Source of the DNA: Bacteroides sp.
GTDB taxonomy: Bacteria; Bacteroidota; Bacteroidia; Bacteroidales; Muribaculaceae
Assembly: GCA_014802325.1 (NCBI GenBank)
Contig: JAAVCK010000005.1
Location: 176,531 to 240,530 of the forward strand
Length of the DNA stretch: 64,000 nt
Direction of reading: 5' to 3'
Position numbers and translations under genes: made by a program. The notes beneath the pieces are model-generated. The model was not told the DNA's origin. It was given only the letters and a program-made list of their open reading frames with translations, and did no database searches. Position 1 is the stretch's first letter, and each line of letters starts with the position of its first letter. Of the stretch, positions 35,315 through 43,473 are shown one piece after another.

Positions 35315-36220
35315 ATGAAAAAACGTCTTTTCATGCTGTTGGCGGCCATCGTGGGCCTCTCGGTCAGCGTAATGGCACAGGGTCGACGCGGACTGCGCAT
35401 CAACGAAGTGATGGTGGTCAACGACTCAAGCGTGGTCGACGATTTCGGTAACCGCTCCGCTTGGATCGAGCTTTTCAACTCGACCTTCGGCCCGCTGGAG
35501 ATATCGAGCGTCTACCTGACCAACGACAGCACCAACCCCAAGAAATATCCCGTGCCCTTAGGCGACGTCAACACCGAGATTCCCTCGCGCCAGCACGTCC
35601 TCTTCTGGGCCGACGGCCAGCCTAACCGCGGCACGTTTCACACCAACTTTGTGCTCACGCCCGGCGTGGACAACTACATCGCCATCTACGATGCCAACGG
35701 CATATCGCTCATCGACGAAGTGGTGATTCCAGCGTCGCTCCTCCCCGGCCAGTCCTACGCCCGCAGCGAGGACGGACAGGGTGAGTGGGAAGTGCGCGAC
35801 GGATCGGACAGCCACTACATCACTCCTTCGAGCAACAATATCATCAAGTCGACCAACGGCAAGGTGGAAATGTTTGCCGAGCAGGATGAAAACGGTATAG
35901 GTATGGCCATCATGGCCATGGCCATCGTGTTCAGCGCCCTGCTCATACTCAGCATCTGCTTCTACGCTCTCAGCAAGATCGGCGAGAGCATGTCGCGCCG
36001 CCGCAAGAGCAAGACTCTCGCATCGGTGACCGACGATCCCGCCCACCACGCCGAGGGTGACTCGGGCGAAGCTATCGCAGCTATCGTTATGGCTCTCCAC
36101 GATCATCTCGACGCTCACGACAGCGAAAACACCGTGCTCACCATCAAGAAGCTCCGCCGCGCTTACTCGCCGTGGAACTCCAAGATCTACGGTCTCCGCG
36201 AGATTCCCAACCGCCATTAA
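35315..36220 (+). CDS. Lamin-tail domain fused to an OadG-like gamma subunit
   Basis: The 301-residue protein has a signal peptide (about 1-21) and an extracytoplasmic lamin-tail (LTD) domain (about 25-150, with LRINEVMVVNDSSVVDDFGNRSAWIELFNST). One membrane span follows (about 197-220), then a cytoplasmic tail resembling OadG/MmdD (about 245-301, with EAIAAIVMALH and KKLRRAYSPWNSKIYGLREIPNR). The gamma subunit normally stabilises the sodium-pump complex and helps hold the biotin carrier. Its position between mmdA and the carrier gene supports that role. The lamin-tail addition is unusual. Confidence 0.82.
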   Translation: MKKRLFMLLAAIVGLSVSVMAQGRRGLRINEVMVVNDSSVVDDFGNRSAWIELFNSTFGPLEISSVYLTNDSTNPKKYPVPLGDVNTEIPSRQHVLFWADGQPNRGTFHTNFVLTPGVDNYIAIYDANGISLIDEVVIPASLLPGQSYARSEDGQGEWEVRDGSDSHYITPSSNNIIKSTNGKVEMFAEQDENGIGMAIMAMAIVFSALLILSICFYALSKIGESMSRRRKSKTLASVTDDPAHHAEGDSGEAIAAIVMALHDHLDAHDSENTVLTIKKLRRAYSPWNSKIYGLREIPNRH

Positions 36221-36241
36221 TCCCCACAAATCCAATCAGTC

Positions 36242-36679
36242 ATGAAAGAATATAAATATAAGATCAACGGTAACAGCTACACCGTATCTATCGGCGACAT
36301 CGACAACGGCCTGGCCACCGTGCAGGTCAACGGTGTCCCCTACAAAGTGGAATTTGAAAAGAACGAAAAGCCCGTAACCATCGTCAACACTCCCCGCCCC
36401 ACAGCTGCCCCCCGCACCGAGACCGGCGCCAAGGTCATTGCATCGCCCAAGGCCGCTGCCGGAGCCGGAAATCAGGTGAAAGCACCCCTGCCCGGCGTGG
36501 TGATGAACATCAACGTCAAGGTTGGCGACACTGTCAAGGCATCGGATACCGTACTCGTGCTCGAAGCCATGAAGATGGAAAACGCCATCCATGCAGGTTA
36601 TGACGGCCGCGTGGCATCGATCAGCGTCAACCCCGGCGACTCGGTGCTCGAAGGCGCAGTGCTGGTGACTATCGCTTGA
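36242..36679 (+). CDS. mmdC: Biotin carboxyl carrier subunit of methylmalonyl-CoA decarboxylase
   Basis: The 145-residue protein has a Pro/Ala-rich flexible linker (about 50-75) followed by a biotinyl domain (about 79-145) with the modified lysine in LVLEAMKMENAI (Lys111). It shuttles carboxyl groups from the MmdA site to the MmdB membrane pump. The short gaps on both sides (21 and 67 bases) support one operon. Confidence 0.94.
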   Translation: MKEYKYKINGNSYTVSIGDIDNGLATVQVNGVPYKVEFEKNEKPVTIVNTPRPTAAPRTETGAKVIASPKAAAGAGNQVKAPLPGVVMNINVKVGDTVKASDTVLVLEAMKMENAIHAGYDGRVASISVNPGDSVLEGAVLVTIA

Positions 36680-36746
36680 CACCGGTGACAGTCAGTCTTT
36701 TATCACATTTTTAATGTAAAATCTTTCAGTAACACTATCTGTCACT

Positions 36747-37904
36747 ATGTCATTCGGTGATTTCTTACTACAAAATCTCTCGGAATTCTGGCACCTCACC
36801 GGTTTCTACAACGCTACGTGGGAACATCTGGTGATGCTGCTCGTGGGCCTCTTCTTCATCTGGCTCGCCATCAAGAAGAATTTCGAGCCCATGCTCCTTG
36901 TGCCCATCGGCTTCGGTATACTTATCGGCAACATCCCCTTCAACACCACCGCCGGCCTCGAAATAGGTATCTATGAAGAAGGCTCGGTGCTCAATATCCT
37001 CTACAACGGTGTATCGGCCGGATGGTATCCCCCGCTCATCTTCCTCGGTATCGGCGCTATGACCGACTTCTCGGCCCTGATAGCCAACCCCAAGCTGATG
37101 CTCATAGGCGCAGCTGCCCAGTTTGGTATCTTCGGTGCCTATATCGTGGCTCTGTTTCTCGGCTTTGCCCCTGACCAGGCCGGTGCCATCGCCATCATCG
37201 GCGGTGCCGACGGTCCTACGGCTATCTTCCTTTCGTCGAAACTCGCCCCCAACCTTATGGGAGCCATCGCCGTATCGGCTTACTCCTACATGGCCCTCGT
37301 GCCGGTGATCCAGCCCCCTATCATGCGACTCTTCACCACCAAGAAGGAGCGACTGATAAAGATGAAACCCGCCCGCGCCGTGTCGCAGAACGAGAAGATT
37401 CTCTTCCCCATCGTGGGTCTGATCCTCACCTGCTTTGTGGTACCCTCGGGTATACCTCTGCTCGGTATGCTCTTCTTCGGCAACCTGCTGCGTGAGTGTG
37501 GCGTCACCAACCGTCTGGCCAAGACCGCGTCCAACGCGCTGACCGACATCGTCACCATCCTTCTGGGTATGACCGTAGGTGCATCCACTCAGGCCACTGA
37601 GTTCCTTACCGCCGAGACCATCTTCATATTCCTGCTCGGCTTCATGGCATTTATCATTGCCTCGTCGAGCGGTGTGCTCTTCGTGAAGCTCTTCAATCTC
37701 GTGCTTCCCAAAGACAAGAAGATCAACCCGCTTATCGGTAACGCAGGTGTATCGGCCGTGCCCATGTCGGCCCGTATCTCCAACAACCTCGGTCTGGAAT
37801 ACGATCCGTCAAACTATCTGCTCATGCACGCCATGGGTCCCAACGTAGCCGGTGTGATCGGCTCGGCTGTGGCTGCCGGTGTGCTCCTGGGCTTCCTCGC
37901 CTGA
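36747..37904 (+). CDS. mmdB: Sodium-translocating decarboxylase, beta subunit
   Basis: The 385-residue integral membrane protein has about nine to eleven spans and the signature [22 protein letters not shown], plus [15 protein letters not shown] and [18 protein letters not shown] segments of the OadB/MmdB/GcdB family. It decarboxylates carboxybiotin and exports sodium, conserving the energy of propionate formation. It is the last gene of the cluster and is followed by a strong terminator. Confidence 0.96.
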   Translation: MSFGDFLLQNLSEFWHLTGFYNATWEHLVMLLVGLFFIWLAIKKNFEPMLLVPIGFGILIGNIPFNTTAGLEIGIYEEGSVLNILYNGVSAGWYPPLIFLGIGAMTDFSALIANPKLMLIGAAAQFGIFGAYIVALFLGFAPDQAGAIAIIGGADGPTAIFLSSKLAPNLMGAIAVSAYSYMALVPVIQPPIMRLFTTKKERLIKMKPARAVSQNEKILFPIVGLILTCFVVPSGIPLLGMLFFGNLLRECGVTNRLAKTASNALTDIVTILLGMTVGASTQATEFLTAETIFIFLLGFMAFIIASSSGVLFVKLFNLVLPKDKKINPLIGNAGVSAVPMSARISNNLGLEYDPSNYLLMHAMGPNVAGVIGSAVAAGVLLGFLA

Positions 37905-38219
37905 TGAATAGTCCGGGACGCCCGGCGCCCCGGATAAACTGATTTTAACATGTCACTCTCCCGGAGAGACAGTTCCGCAGAGTGACATGTTTTTATTTTA
38001 ACATTAGCTAAACTCCGTCCTAACATAAATCGTATCAACGCATTGTATCAAGCCTAACGTTAAAATTTCACTTACCTGAACATAAAAACAATAATTAGCT
38101 TAAACCATAGCCGCCCGTAAAATGTTGTTAATACAGCTAACAAAAATATCTTTATTCAATTCCTTTTATTTTACGGCAAGTCACTAATTCGCCTCACCTA
38201 CAACATCTGACATCCCATT
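37905..38219. other. Intergenic region after mmdB
   Basis: This 315-base region holds the mmdB terminator, then AT-rich sequence with a candidate promoter (TTG 38125-38127, 19 bases, TATCTTTA 38147-38154) for the next gene. No gene was seen. Confidence 0.55.
37947..37999 (+). terminator. Terminator of the methylmalonyl-CoA decarboxylase cluster
   Basis: AACATGTCACTCT (37947-37959) pairs perfectly with AGAGTGACATGTT (37979-37991), followed by a T-rich tract. Confidence 0.88.
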
Positions 38220-38636
38220 ATGGTAACAAAAGCTGTCATAGACTCTATCTACCGCCAGTATGACAAGGCTCCCCGCCGTCCCGAGGATCTCAACCTTGCC
38301 CTGCTCTTCGACTATGCCTTTGACAATCACGGCATAATCATCGACGACAACGATCTTTACATCACCTCGATCGATCCCGCGTCGCCCTTCGCATGCATTC
38401 CCCTTGACCGCATACATCAGATACTTGAGTTTTCCGAAGTGATAGCTATTGTGCTTCCCTCGGCCATAATATTCCTCAACAAAAAGAATTCCGACGTCAA
38501 CATCCACCTCAAGATGGAGCGTCGCTCGCTCTGGGACAAGATCAGCTCCGTATTCTCACGCGTGGCCGACGATCTCAATCCCGCCGACATGATCGAAGAA
38601 GATATTCCCGTATTCAAGCATGATCCCGTCGTCTGA
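38220..38636 (+). CDS. Conserved hypothetical protein
   Basis: The 138-residue soluble protein has no signal peptide and no family I recognise. It has a mixed alpha/beta character (DDNDLYITSIDPASPFACIPLDRIHQILEFSEVIAIVL), with an acidic C-terminus. The tcdA start lies 17 bases inside its 3' end, so the two genes are probably coupled. A regulatory or accessory role is possible but unsupported. Confidence 0.65.
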   Translation: MVTKAVIDSIYRQYDKAPRRPEDLNLALLFDYAFDNHGIIIDDNDLYITSIDPASPFACIPLDRIHQILEFSEVIAIVLPSAIIFLNKKNSDVNIHLKMERRSLWDKISSVFSRVADDLNPADMIEEDIPVFKHDPVV

Positions 38637-39369
38637 TCCGCTCAGCCGCGTGGCTCTTCTCACCGGCGAGGCAGGACTCGACAGCCTGCGCTCTTGCCGC
38701 GTAATACTCTTCGGCACCGGCGGTGTAGGCGCCTGGGCCGCCGAAGCCCTCATGAGGTCCGGTATCGGACATCTCACCATAGTCGACGCCGACAGTGTGG
38801 CACCGTCAAATATCAACCGTCAGCTTCCCGCGCTCCACTCTACCATAGGGCAGGAAAAGACCGCCGTACTGCGCAGCAGGCTGCTCGACATAGCCCCTGA
38901 AGCCGAAATTGTAGCCGTCCAGGGGTTTTACAATGCCTCAACGGCAGCAGATTTTCATCTCGAAGAATATGACTATGTGATCGACGCCATAGACTCGCTC
39001 GCCGATAAGGCGCTCCTTATACTCAACGCCACCGCGGCCGGAGTCACCCTCTTCAGCTCGATGGGGGCGGCTCTGAAGATGGACCCGCTGAAAATCTCTG
39101 TAGCCGAGTTCTGGAAAGTCACCGGTTGCCCGCTTGCCGCCGCACTGCGCCGCCGCTTCAAGAAGTCGGGACAGATGCCCCGGCGTAAATTCAAGTGCGT
39201 ATATTCACCCGAGCTGCTGACAAATCATCCCGAGGCCGTAGACTTATCCGGCGAGACAGCACTCAGCTACGGTAAAGTAGCCGTCAACGGTGCCCTGATG
39301 CACATCACCGCCACCTTCGGCCTCATCCTCGCCTCGCTCGTAATCCGCCACCGCCTCGGAGAGAAATAG
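38620..39369 (+). CDS. tcdA: tRNA threonylcarbamoyladenosine dehydratase
   Basis: The 249-residue E1-like enzyme converts t6A to its cyclic form at tRNA position 37. It shows the ThiF/E1 nucleotide-binding motif VILFGTGGVGAWAAEALMRSGIG, IVDADSVAPSNINRQ, and DYVIDAIDSLADKALLI. It lacks the ubiquitin-like-protein partner domains, consistent with TcdA. Another t6A gene, tsaB, is elsewhere in the window. The AT-rich restriction island begins right after it. Confidence 0.92.
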   Translation: MIPSSDPLSRVALLTGEAGLDSLRSCRVILFGTGGVGAWAAEALMRSGIGHLTIVDADSVAPSNINRQLPALHSTIGQEKTAVLRSRLLDIAPEAEIVAVQGFYNASTAADFHLEEYDYVIDAIDSLADKALLILNATAAGVTLFSSMGAALKMDPLKISVAEFWKVTGCPLAAALRRRFKKSGQMPRRKFKCVYSPELLTNHPEAVDLSGETALSYGKVAVNGALMHITATFGLILASLVIRHRLGEK

Positions 39370-39446
39370 GCTGAAAGGATCTTTGGGATATGGTATTTGC
39401 GCATCCTACATGTAACGAATTAGCCGGCCGATAACATGCAAAAATA

Positions 39447-39478
39447 TTTGTCCGTTTGAATTCTTCATTGTACTTTTG
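39447..39478 (+). promoter_or_regulatory. Promoter of the MT-A70 methylase gene
   Basis: TTTG (39447-39450), 20 bases, TACTTTTG (39471-39478), giving a leader of about 16 bases before the ATG. Confidence 0.75.
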
Positions 39479-39500
39479 CAATAGAAAGGACTTACCATTT

Positions 39501-40244
39501 ATGAATGAAATAAGAAATTTATCGGGATATAGGATTTATTCTCCAGAACAATCACGAAGGACAATGCGCAACCTTCTTCCTGAATTTTATCCCGATTTAC
39601 CAGATAAAAAATATCAGATTATCTATGCTGATCCACCGTGGGATTACGGTGGTAAAATGCAGTTTGACAAAAGCTCGATGAGATCCCACAACGTCGGCTG
39701 GGAAAAAGAAATATTTATAAGTGCTGCAAATTTTAAATATCCCACCGTCAAAACATGTGACTTAAAAAAAATTCCTATACAGCAAATATGCGATAATGAC
39801 TGTCTTTTGTTTATGTGGGTGACTAATCCCCATCTTGCACAAGGAATAGATCTGGCTGCTGCATGGGGATTTGAATATAAAACAGTAGCATTTATATGGG
39901 ATAAGATGAATCATAATCCCGGACAATACACATTGTCTAATTGCGAGCTTTGTCTTGTATTCAAGCGAGGACGTATTCCTCAACCTCGTGGAGCAAGAAA
40001 CATCCAGCAACTTGTAAGATCTCCAAGAGGTGCTCACAGTGTTAAGCCTAAGGAGATTCGAGATAATATCACAAAAATGTTTCCAACGCAGGCTAAAATA
40101 GAGTTGTTTGCACGACAAGTTTGCGATGGATGGGATGCATGGGGTTTGGATATAAGGGAAGAGAAAAATTATGCTTGTAATGACATCCCTAAAAAAGATA
40201 CTCTTGAAATTCCCAATCTTTTTGAAAACATAGACGAGGAGTGA
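39501..40244 (+). CDS. MT-A70-family adenine-N6 DNA methyltransferase (MunI-like modification enzyme)
   Basis: The 247-residue protein carries the catalytic DPPW motif (YADPPWDY, residues 44-47), plus KKIPIQQICDNDCLLFMWVTNPHL and a C-terminal GWDAWG segment of the MT-A70 class. This class includes M.MunI and the eukaryotic m6A RNA methylases. It should protect the site cut by the convergent endonuclease, inferred as CAATTG. I chose the ATG at 39501 because the promoter leaves it the first start; an upstream in-frame start at 39456 lies between the promoter elements. Codon use is AT-rich, unlike tcdA and rsmA, implying transfer. Confidence 0.88.
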   Translation: MNEIRNLSGYRIYSPEQSRRTMRNLLPEFYPDLPDKKYQIIYADPPWDYGGKMQFDKSSMRSHNVGWEKEIFISAANFKYPTVKTCDLKKIPIQQICDNDCLLFMWVTNPHLAQGIDLAAAWGFEYKTVAFIWDKMNHNPGQYTLSNCELCLVFKRGRIPQPRGARNIQQLVRSPRGAHSVKPKEIRDNITKMFPTQAKIELFARQVCDGWDAWGLDIREEKNYACNDIPKKDTLEIPNLFENIDEE

Positions 40245-40270
40245 TTCAAAATCGTTCCTCGTCTATGTTT
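40226..40270. terminator. Bidirectional terminator between methylase and endonuclease genes
   Basis: A perfect 15-bp inverted repeat has arms AAACATAGACGAGGA (40226-40240) and TCCTCGTCTATGTTT (40256-40270). The stem can extend inward through two G-T pairs and GATT/AATC (40243-40253), leaving a 3-base loop. The methylase stop codon lies in the loop-side part. A/T-rich flanks on both sides suit termination from both directions. Confidence 0.85.
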
Positions 40271-40271
40271 A

Positions 40272-40871
40272 CTATTCCAATAGCGGCAAAATTTTAGAAA
40301 TAAAGTGATCTATCAATGGCTTAGGGTCATGAGTATTTCGCCAGAAAGTAACATTTTCTCTATTTCCATCAAACCAGAATCGGATTTCTCTTACATGGCA
40401 TATATCTCGTGTTATATCCCCTTGAAACACAATCCAAAATGGCAGATTGGGCTCATCGATATTACCTTCTTTACGCATAAGTTTAAGTAGTCCGGGCGTG
40501 AAATATTTACAGAATCGCTCATGAGCATTACCACGACCCGCACTTCTTTTCTTGCCTTCCACCCAGCCATCTTGCCGTTTTATCTCAACATATATTTCTT
40601 TGCCAGTGTCATTATTACGTATAATGCAATCAGGTTGAATTCCATGCCGCGATATCTTTTGCGCCGGAATATAAATCTCATTCATCTCGTCGGCATCCAG
40701 CTTTTGGTTGACGTAGATTTTACTGAATTTACCGGGCTTCCTGATAAGCATCAAAGAAGTGCCTTCAAATAATGCATCAAACACTTCATAAAAAGAATGT
40801 TCAGCAACTGTGGCAAGTTTCCCACCATAATCTTGCCATTTCTTCCTTAATCTGTTATCAAGGCTTCCCAT
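40272..40871 (-). CDS. MunI-like type II restriction endonuclease
   Basis: The 199-residue protein closely resembles R.MunI as I recall it (about 202 residues, recognition C^AATTG). Shared segments include VFDALFEGT, EIKRQDGWVEGK, SAGRGNAHERFCK, FTPGLLK and FWIVFQGDITRD. The nuclease centre is PD-x14-EIK: Asp81, Glu96 and Lys98, the same spacing as the known MunI active-site residues. The start is set at ATG 40871, giving MGSLDNRL; a longer in-frame reading to 40982 would run through the controller gene. It overlaps the controller gene by 25 bases and converges on the methylase gene. Confidence 0.88.
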   Translation of the reverse strand: MGSLDNRLRKKWQDYGGKLATVAEHSFYEVFDALFEGTSLMLIRKPGKFSKIYVNQKLDADEMNEIYIPAQKISRHGIQPDCIIRNNDTGKEIYVEIKRQDGWVEGKKRSAGRGNAHERFCKYFTPGLLKLMRKEGNIDEPNLPFWIVFQGDITRDICHVREIRFWFDGNRENVTFWRNTHDPKPLIDHFISKILPLLE

Positions 40872-41068
40872 AACGATTTCATTGATATATTTAAACCCTT
40901 TGTAATCTTCTCGATAGTAACTAAAGTAGGGGATTTTTCTCCTCGCTCCAGTGCGCCGACATAAGTTCGATGCAAGCCACATCGATCTGCAAGTTCTTCT
41001 TGCGAAATATTAAGTTCCTTGCGTTTTAATGCTACAGTCTTACCAAACTGAATATTAATATTAGTCAT
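40847..41068 (-). CDS. Controller-type HTH regulator (C protein-like)
   Basis: The 73-residue XRE-family protein reads ISQEELADRCGLHRTYVGALERGEKSPTLVTIEKI. The helix-turn-helix spans about residues 20-45, as in restriction-system controller (C) proteins, which time endonuclease expression after entry into a new host. It overlaps the endonuclease gene by 25 bases, a typical C-R arrangement. The ATG at 41068 lies at the predicted transcription start, so the mRNA may be leaderless, as is common for C genes. A longer in-frame reading upstream is not supported. Confidence 0.85.
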   Translation of the reverse strand: MTNINIQFGKTVALKRKELNISQEELADRCGLHRTYVGALERGEKSPTLVTIEKITKGLNISMKSLWEALITD

Positions 41069-41073
41069 ATTTG

Positions 41074-41104
41074 CAAATATAGTGTGAGTACAACCTTTAT
41101 GCAA
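41074..41104 (-). promoter_or_regulatory. Promoter of the controller-endonuclease operon
   Basis: On the minus strand: TTG (41102-41104), a 20-base spacer, TATATTTG (41074-41081). Only five bases separate the -7 element from the ATG at 41068. Confidence 0.75.
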
Positions 41105-41105
41105 C

Positions 41106-41140
41106 ACTCTAAAGATAGCATGAAGTATAATCTTCAGAGT
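41106..41140. promoter_or_regulatory. Inverted repeat upstream of the controller promoter (candidate C-box)
   Basis: ACTCTAAAGAT (41106-41116) and ATCTTCAGAGT (41130-41140) match as an inverted repeat in 10 of 11 positions, with a 13-base spacer. It sits just upstream of the -33 element, where activator operators of C-regulated systems lie. The role is inferred. Confidence 0.6.
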
Positions 41141-41226
41141 TACGACATATATTTGTAAAAAATTACGGCTGAAGATTTTTGCCTGGGATTTTTCCATTTT
41201 CACACCCGATTGTGGGAAAATTTCGC

Positions 41227-41234
41227 TACCTTTG
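41227..41234 (+). promoter_or_regulatory. Candidate -7 element for rsmA
   Basis: TACCTTTG lies 24 bases before the rsmA ATG. No good -33 element was found at the expected distance. Confidence 0.4.
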
Positions 41235-41257
41235 CAGCGAAATCCATTCATTACGCC

Positions 41258-42067
41258 ATGAGCAAGACACCCGTAAAAGCCCATCGCCCCGAAGTGAAGC
41301 CTAAAAAGGCTCTCGGACAGCACTTCCTAACCGACGAGGATGTGGCGCGCCGCATAGCGTCGACTCTCGACACAGCTCCCGACATGCCGGTGCTTGAAGT
41401 GGGTCCCGGTATGGGTGTTCTCACAAAATACCTCATAGCCGACGGTCGCGACCTGAGAGTGGCCGAAATCGATACCGAGAGTATCGACTATCTGAAACGC
41501 CACTTTCCTCAGCTCGACAGCCGTATCCTCGGCACGGACTTTCTGAAACTCGACCTCGACCGGGTGTTTCACGACGCTCCGGAGATAGCCGTGATAGGCA
41601 ATTACCCCTACAACATATCTTCGCAGATATTCTTTCACGTGCTCGACTATAAAGACCGCGTGACGCTTTGCTCCGGAATGCTTCAGAAAGAAGTGGCTGA
41701 GCGCATCGCCGCCCCAGCCGGCAGCAAGGCACGCGGCATATTGAGCGTGCTGCTTCAGATGTGGTATGACGTGGAATATCTTTTCACGGTCGGACCCGAG
41801 GTATTTTGCCCGCCGCCAAAAGTGCAGAGCGGCGTGATAAGAATGACACGCAACAGCGTGACCGATCCGGGCTGCGACCCGCAGCGCTTCAAGACTGTGG
41901 TAAAGACGGCATTCAACCAGCGACGAAAGACGTTGCGCAATTCCTTGCGCGGACTATTCCCGGCGGGAGTACCGTTGCCCGACGACGCTTTGCTCAACCT
42001 GCGTCCCGAGCAGCTGACCGTAGAGCAGTTCGTAGCTCTCACCCTGATGATTTACCCAAAGGAATAA
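41258..42067 (+). CDS. rsmA: 16S rRNA dimethyladenosine transferase
   Basis: RsmA/KsgA dimethylates two adjacent adenines near the 3' end of 16S rRNA. The 269-residue product has KKALGQHFLTDED, the SAM site VLEVGPGMGVLTKYL, and catalytic NYPYNISSQI. The start is at ATG 41258 (MSKTPVKAHRPE); an earlier in-frame TTG at 41210 is unlikely. It lies immediately right of the AT-rich restriction island and is GC-rich again. Confidence 0.95.
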   Translation: MSKTPVKAHRPEVKPKKALGQHFLTDEDVARRIASTLDTAPDMPVLEVGPGMGVLTKYLIADGRDLRVAEIDTESIDYLKRHFPQLDSRILGTDFLKLDLDRVFHDAPEIAVIGNYPYNISSQIFFHVLDYKDRVTLCSGMLQKEVAERIAAPAGSKARGILSVLLQMWYDVEYLFTVGPEVFCPPPKVQSGVIRMTRNSVTDPGCDPQRFKTVVKTAFNQRRKTLRNSLRGLFPAGVPLPDDALLNLRPEQLTVEQFVALTLMIYPKE

Positions 42068-42110
42068 GCCGCCTCACGGCGAAATCCAGACCTCTCCCTC
42101 AGCTACAAAG

Positions 42111-43472
42111 ATGAAAGAATTTTCGCCCGAATACATCACCGATCTCCGCAAGATAATATCCGACCGACGCGACGACGAGGCGCGCCGCGAACTCGCCGAC
42201 CTCCACCCCGCCGATATTGCCGAACTGTATCAGGATCTCGACCTTGAAGAAGCCGAATATCTCTTCAAGCTGCTCGACGAGGAGAAAGCAGCCGACGTGC
42301 TGATGGAACTCGACGAGGACGATCGCCGCAAGCTCCTCTCAAGCATGAACGCCGAGGACATCGCCAAGCAGATCGACCACCTCGACACCGACGATGCCGT
42401 AGACATAATCCAGGAACTCGACGAGGACGAACGCGAGAAAATCCTATCGCACATCGACGACGTGGAACAGGCCGGCGACATTATCGACCTTCTGAAATAT
42501 GACGAGGACACCGCAGGCGGATTGATGGGTACGGAGATGATCGTGGTCAACGAAAACTGGTCGATGCCCGAGTGCATCCGCCAGATGCGTCTGCAAGCCG
42601 AAGACCTCAATGAAGTATATCAGGTATATGTGATAGACAACGACGAGCGTCTGCGCGGCATTCTTCCGCTCAAGACACTCATCACCCACCCTTCGGTGTC
42701 GAAGATCAAGCACGTCATGGAGCAGGATTTCCCGGCCGTGAAAGCCGATGCGCCCATCGACGAAGTAGCACTCGACTTCGAGAAATATGACCTTGTAGCC
42801 ATGCCCGTAATCGACTCCATAGGCCGACTGGTAGGCCGTATCACCGTCGACGACGTCATGGACCAGGTGCGCGAATCGCAGGAGCGTGACTATCAGCTCG
42901 CCAGCGGTCTTTCGAGCGACGTCAGCGCCGACGACTCCATACTCTCGCAGACCAAAGCGCGCATCCCCTGGCTGCTGATAGGAGTTTGCTCGGGTATAGC
43001 CGCTTCGATGATATTAGGTGTATTCGAGAGTCAGATAGCCGCCGTGACAGCCCTCGCGCTCTTCATCCCCATCATCGGTGGCACGGGTGGTAACGTGGGT
43101 GTACAAGCTTCGGCCATCGTGGTGCAGTCGCTTGCCAACGGCTCACTCGACGTCAAGGAATTTTCCAAGCAGCTCGGCAAGGAACTGCTCGTAGGTCTGC
43201 TCAATGCCACCATAATTTCAGGCGTGATGCTGATCTACAACCTCATCATGCTCCCGGGCCAGCTGAGCGTGACGCTATCAGTGGCCTGCTCACTCTTTAT
43301 AGTGGTTATGTTTGCCACCATACTCGGCACAGTAGTGCCTCTGACGCTTGAGAAACTAAAGATCAACCCCGCACTCGCCACCGGACCCTTCATACAGATA
43401 TCCAACGATATAGTGGGTCTGGTAATCTACGTGATGATCTCCAAGTGGTTTCTACAGATATTCGGCAGCTGA
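42111..43472 (+). CDS. mgtE: Magnesium transporter MgtE
   Basis: The 453-residue protein has the acidic helical N domain (about 1-130), paired CBS domains (about 135-255), and a five-span membrane domain (from about 285) containing FIPIIGGTGGNVGVQASAIVVQSLANG. MgtE is a magnesium-gated channel whose cytoplasmic part senses intracellular magnesium. It follows rsmA by 43 bases and may be co-transcribed. Confidence 0.95.
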   Translation: MKEFSPEYITDLRKIISDRRDDEARRELADLHPADIAELYQDLDLEEAEYLFKLLDEEKAADVLMELDEDDRRKLLSSMNAEDIAKQIDHLDTDDAVDIIQELDEDEREKILSHIDDVEQAGDIIDLLKYDEDTAGGLMGTEMIVVNENWSMPECIRQMRLQAEDLNEVYQVYVIDNDERLRGILPLKTLITHPSVSKIKHVMEQDFPAVKADAPIDEVALDFEKYDLVAMPVIDSIGRLVGRITVDDVMDQVRESQERDYQLASGLSSDVSADDSILSQTKARIPWLLIGVCSGIAASMILGVFESQIAAVTALALFIPIIGGTGGNVGVQASAIVVQSLANGSLDVKEFSKQLGKELLVGLLNATIISGVMLIYNLIMLPGQLSVTLSVACSLFIVVMFATILGTVVPLTLEKLKINPALATGPFIQISNDIVGLVIYVMISKWFLQIFGS

Positions 43473-43473
43473 C

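Noticed and set aside
40872..40982. An N-terminally extended endonuclease start
   Set aside because: It runs through the controller gene in another frame, and the MunI homology begins at the ATG at 40871.
41069..41323. An N-terminally extended controller protein
   Set aside because: The extension has no homology to C proteins and runs through the rsmA start, both promoters and the dyad.
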